This document shows positions 62,229 to 64,000 of a stretch of 64,000 nt of DNA, piece after piece (the first letter of the stretch is position 1; each line of letters starts with the position of its first letter). Made by a program: the position numbers and the translations under genes. The stretch is taken from NCBI GenBank assembly GCA_025677825.1, contig JAIXMO010000047.1:168585-232584 (forward strand), read 5' to 3'. Below the pieces are notes generated by a model. That model ran no database searches and was not told the origin of the DNA. It saw nothing but the letters and a program-made list of their open reading frames with translations. The stretch is from Helicostylum pulchrum. Taxonomy: Eukaryota > Mucoromycota > Mucoromycetes > Mucorales > Mucoraceae.

Positions 62229-63908
62229 TTAGACTTGCTTAGGTTCACTAGCATCTTCAACTTGACAAATAACGCTCTTCTTTTCAGCTTGATCACTGTA
62301 CAAACGACTATGTCCACTAATCGATCCTGAATCACCCAAAATATTTTCAGGTAAATTCTCAGGAAGAATCCAGTTAAGAATAATAGCGAAAAGACCTGCC
62401 ATGATATAACCAGTTTCCACAATAGTATTAATCGAGTCATAGAAGCCTTGTGCTGCTTCATTGGTAGTGGTAGGCAAGACATGAGTAAACCATTCAGGAA
62501 CAAGTGAAACACCAAGACCGACAGCTAAAGCAGAAGCAACAATAACACGATCACGACGGTCCCAATCAAGATAACCCAAGATACGAATACCAGAGGTACC
62601 AACAGATGCAAAGATAAACAAGGTCATACCACCAACAACAGGGTTAGGAATAGCCAAAAATGCGGCAGAAATCTTACCGAATATACCGCAAAGAATCAAA
62701 AAACCAGCACAAATAAGACCTGCTGTTCGACTAGCGCATCTGGTCACAGCAATAACTCCATTGTTGTTACTGTACGTGATAACACCCATGGTAGAGCACA
62801 AGCCAGCCAAGATAATACTGACGCCATCACAAAGAAGACCACCTTGAGACCGTTCTTCAAACGCCTTTCCTTCTACAGGCAACCCAGAGACATCACTAGC
62901 TGCAGTTAAATCGCCCAAGCATTCAATCATCATATCAAGACAGGTAAACAGAAAAGGTAAAATAGCCGGAGGATAAATACTGTACTTGAAAGACTTTACC
63001 CAAAGAAAAGTAACAGCGGGGGCTGTAGCAATACCAGCACTATCAAACATACCAAGCGAAATCGTAATAATGACACCGACGATCAACCCAATAATAACCG
63101 AGATATTTTTCAAAAAGACCGAGCCCAAGATTTCAATCAAGATAATAGACCCAAATACAGCTGCACCAATTCCAAAATTCATTGGGCTACCCCACGCATG
63201 CGGATTGGGTGCGTAGATATCGGGACAAAGCACAAAGTCTCCGGTTGTAGGACGTTCCATACAACTTCCTGATCCACCAGCCCAGTTCTTCATAGCGTTA
63301 CTGATCAACGAGGCTCCAATGACAACCAAAACAGTACCAGTAACAATCTTGGGGAACAGTTTACGAAGTATACGGTGAGGTAAGAAACTAATTGCAATGT
63401 TTAAAAGTGCGCAGACCATTTGTGTACCGAGAATAGCTCCGTATGCGTCAGGGCAAGGTAAATAACTTGTTGTACCATCAGGTAATAGTTCTGTAGGGCA
63501 ATGACCATCTAATAACAAGAGAGAAAGTGCGTTAAAATAAACCCCACCTTATACGAAATTGAATCATAAGAAAATTTACTTTTATACATGTTACCAACAA
63601 CTGCTTGAGCAGCAGGCATATTAGCAAAGGCAACACCAGCAATTTGAAGTAAACTTTTTTTTTATATATACATAAGATCTTTGTTTGATATATAATTAAT
63701 TATGAAGTAACATACCCAATACCAAAATAGTAGTTTGTCTTTGGAATTTTGAATCGAACAATTTGAAAGATACTCATGATACCGCTAACGATCAACGAAA
63801 CAGATACCATATATTGACGTGTAGCTTCATCCAAGTTTAAATTATTTGGACCAGACCCGGATAAAATGATTGTAGGTGTAATGATACCACCGATAACAGC
63901 TAAAAAGT
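62229..63908 (-). CDS. NCS2/NAT nucleobase permease, 5' end off the window
   Basis: Exons 63908-63716, 63653-63580 and 63508-62229 join in frame to about 515 residues. At least one upstream exon must lie beyond 64000, as the first exon here starts inside a codon after a TAG acceptor. The family pattern is clear: FLAVIGGIITPTIILSG, QIAGVAFANMPAA, AILPFLFTCLDMMIECLGDL, and the NAT signature region YSNNNGVIAVTRCASR, plus about ten hydrophobic spans. Fungal members (UapA, UapC) import xanthine and uric acid with protons. In UapA the signature begins with a Gln that sets purine specificity; here that position is Asn, so specificity may differ (inference). Confidence 0.92.
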
Positions 63909-64000
63909 CTATTTACAAATAATAACGTTAAAATCATCTTTTTTTTGTTTGCGGAATTTTTTAAAATGTATGAAACAAAAAAAGATGTAGAAAAAAAAGA
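63909..64000. other. Intron of the permease gene, running off the edge
   Basis: T-rich minus-strand sequence ends in the TAG acceptor at 63911-63909. No donor is visible before the window edge. Confidence 0.5.

Overview
The window is AT-rich nuclear DNA of a filamentous fungus. Its genes are cut by short introns (about 55-95 nt) with GTAAG-like donors and T-rich tracts before the acceptor, and homopolymer runs fill the spaces between genes. The decisive clue to lineage is the trio at 8979-15699: a triose-phosphate-transporter-type carrier (tptA), a single-exon HMG-box gene, and an NF-X1/ZNFX1-like RNA helicase (rnhA). That order is the known sex (mating-type) locus of Mucoromycota, so I read the window as a Mucorales-type fungus and its centre-left as the mating-type locus. 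I cannot tell from sequence alone whether the HMG gene is the SexM or the SexP allele.

Layout. 1-213: start of a membrane protein running off the edge. 1618-7409: a giant Thr/Val-rich, N-glycosylation-rich tandem-repeat surface protein. 7509-8911: an alginate-lyase-fold gene that becomes complete only when a 13-nt microexon is recognised. 8979-15699: tptA, HMG gene, rnhA. 15700-18213: non-coding, holding a roughly 0.58-kb inverted-repeat (MITE-like) element. 18214-18858: a FAR1/Mutator-type DNA-binding-domain gene. 19496-20642: a coiled-coil tail-anchored protein. 20771-23291: ribonucleotide reductase large subunit, with MluI cell-cycle boxes upstream. 24119-24754: tRNA adenosine deaminase (TAD2-like), with an apparent 1-nt frameshift. 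24995-26147: PP2C phosphatase. 26736-28492: 3-hydroxyisobutyryl-CoA hydrolase. 29120-29707: an unrecognised protein flanked by small repeats.

31357-42540 is a small paralogue cluster. Two divergent adenylation-carrier-reductase (A-T-R) genes flank a four-CBS-domain gene. The left A-T-R copy keeps its frame but carries two nonsense codons, the right copy is intact, and a third decayed fragment lies downstream. 44220-50468 holds a Pi:Na+ symporter between two degenerate inverted copies of an unidentified gene. 50696-53530 encodes a Bem3-like PX-PH-RhoGAP, 54880-55154 a tiny secreted protein, 55661-59965 a Drs2-like P4-ATPase flippase, 60881-61895 a syntaxin-6/Tlg1-like SNARE, and 62229-63908 a nucleobase (NCS2) transporter cut by the right edge.

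Apart from the sex-locus trio, most genes look like unlinked housekeeping functions. The regions that look accessory are the repeat adhesin and lyase beside tptA, the foldback element beyond rnhA, the A-T-R cluster and the 44-50 kb pseudogene pair. Exon joins were derived by hand from GT-AG signals, frame continuity and family resemblance; no search or alignment program was run.
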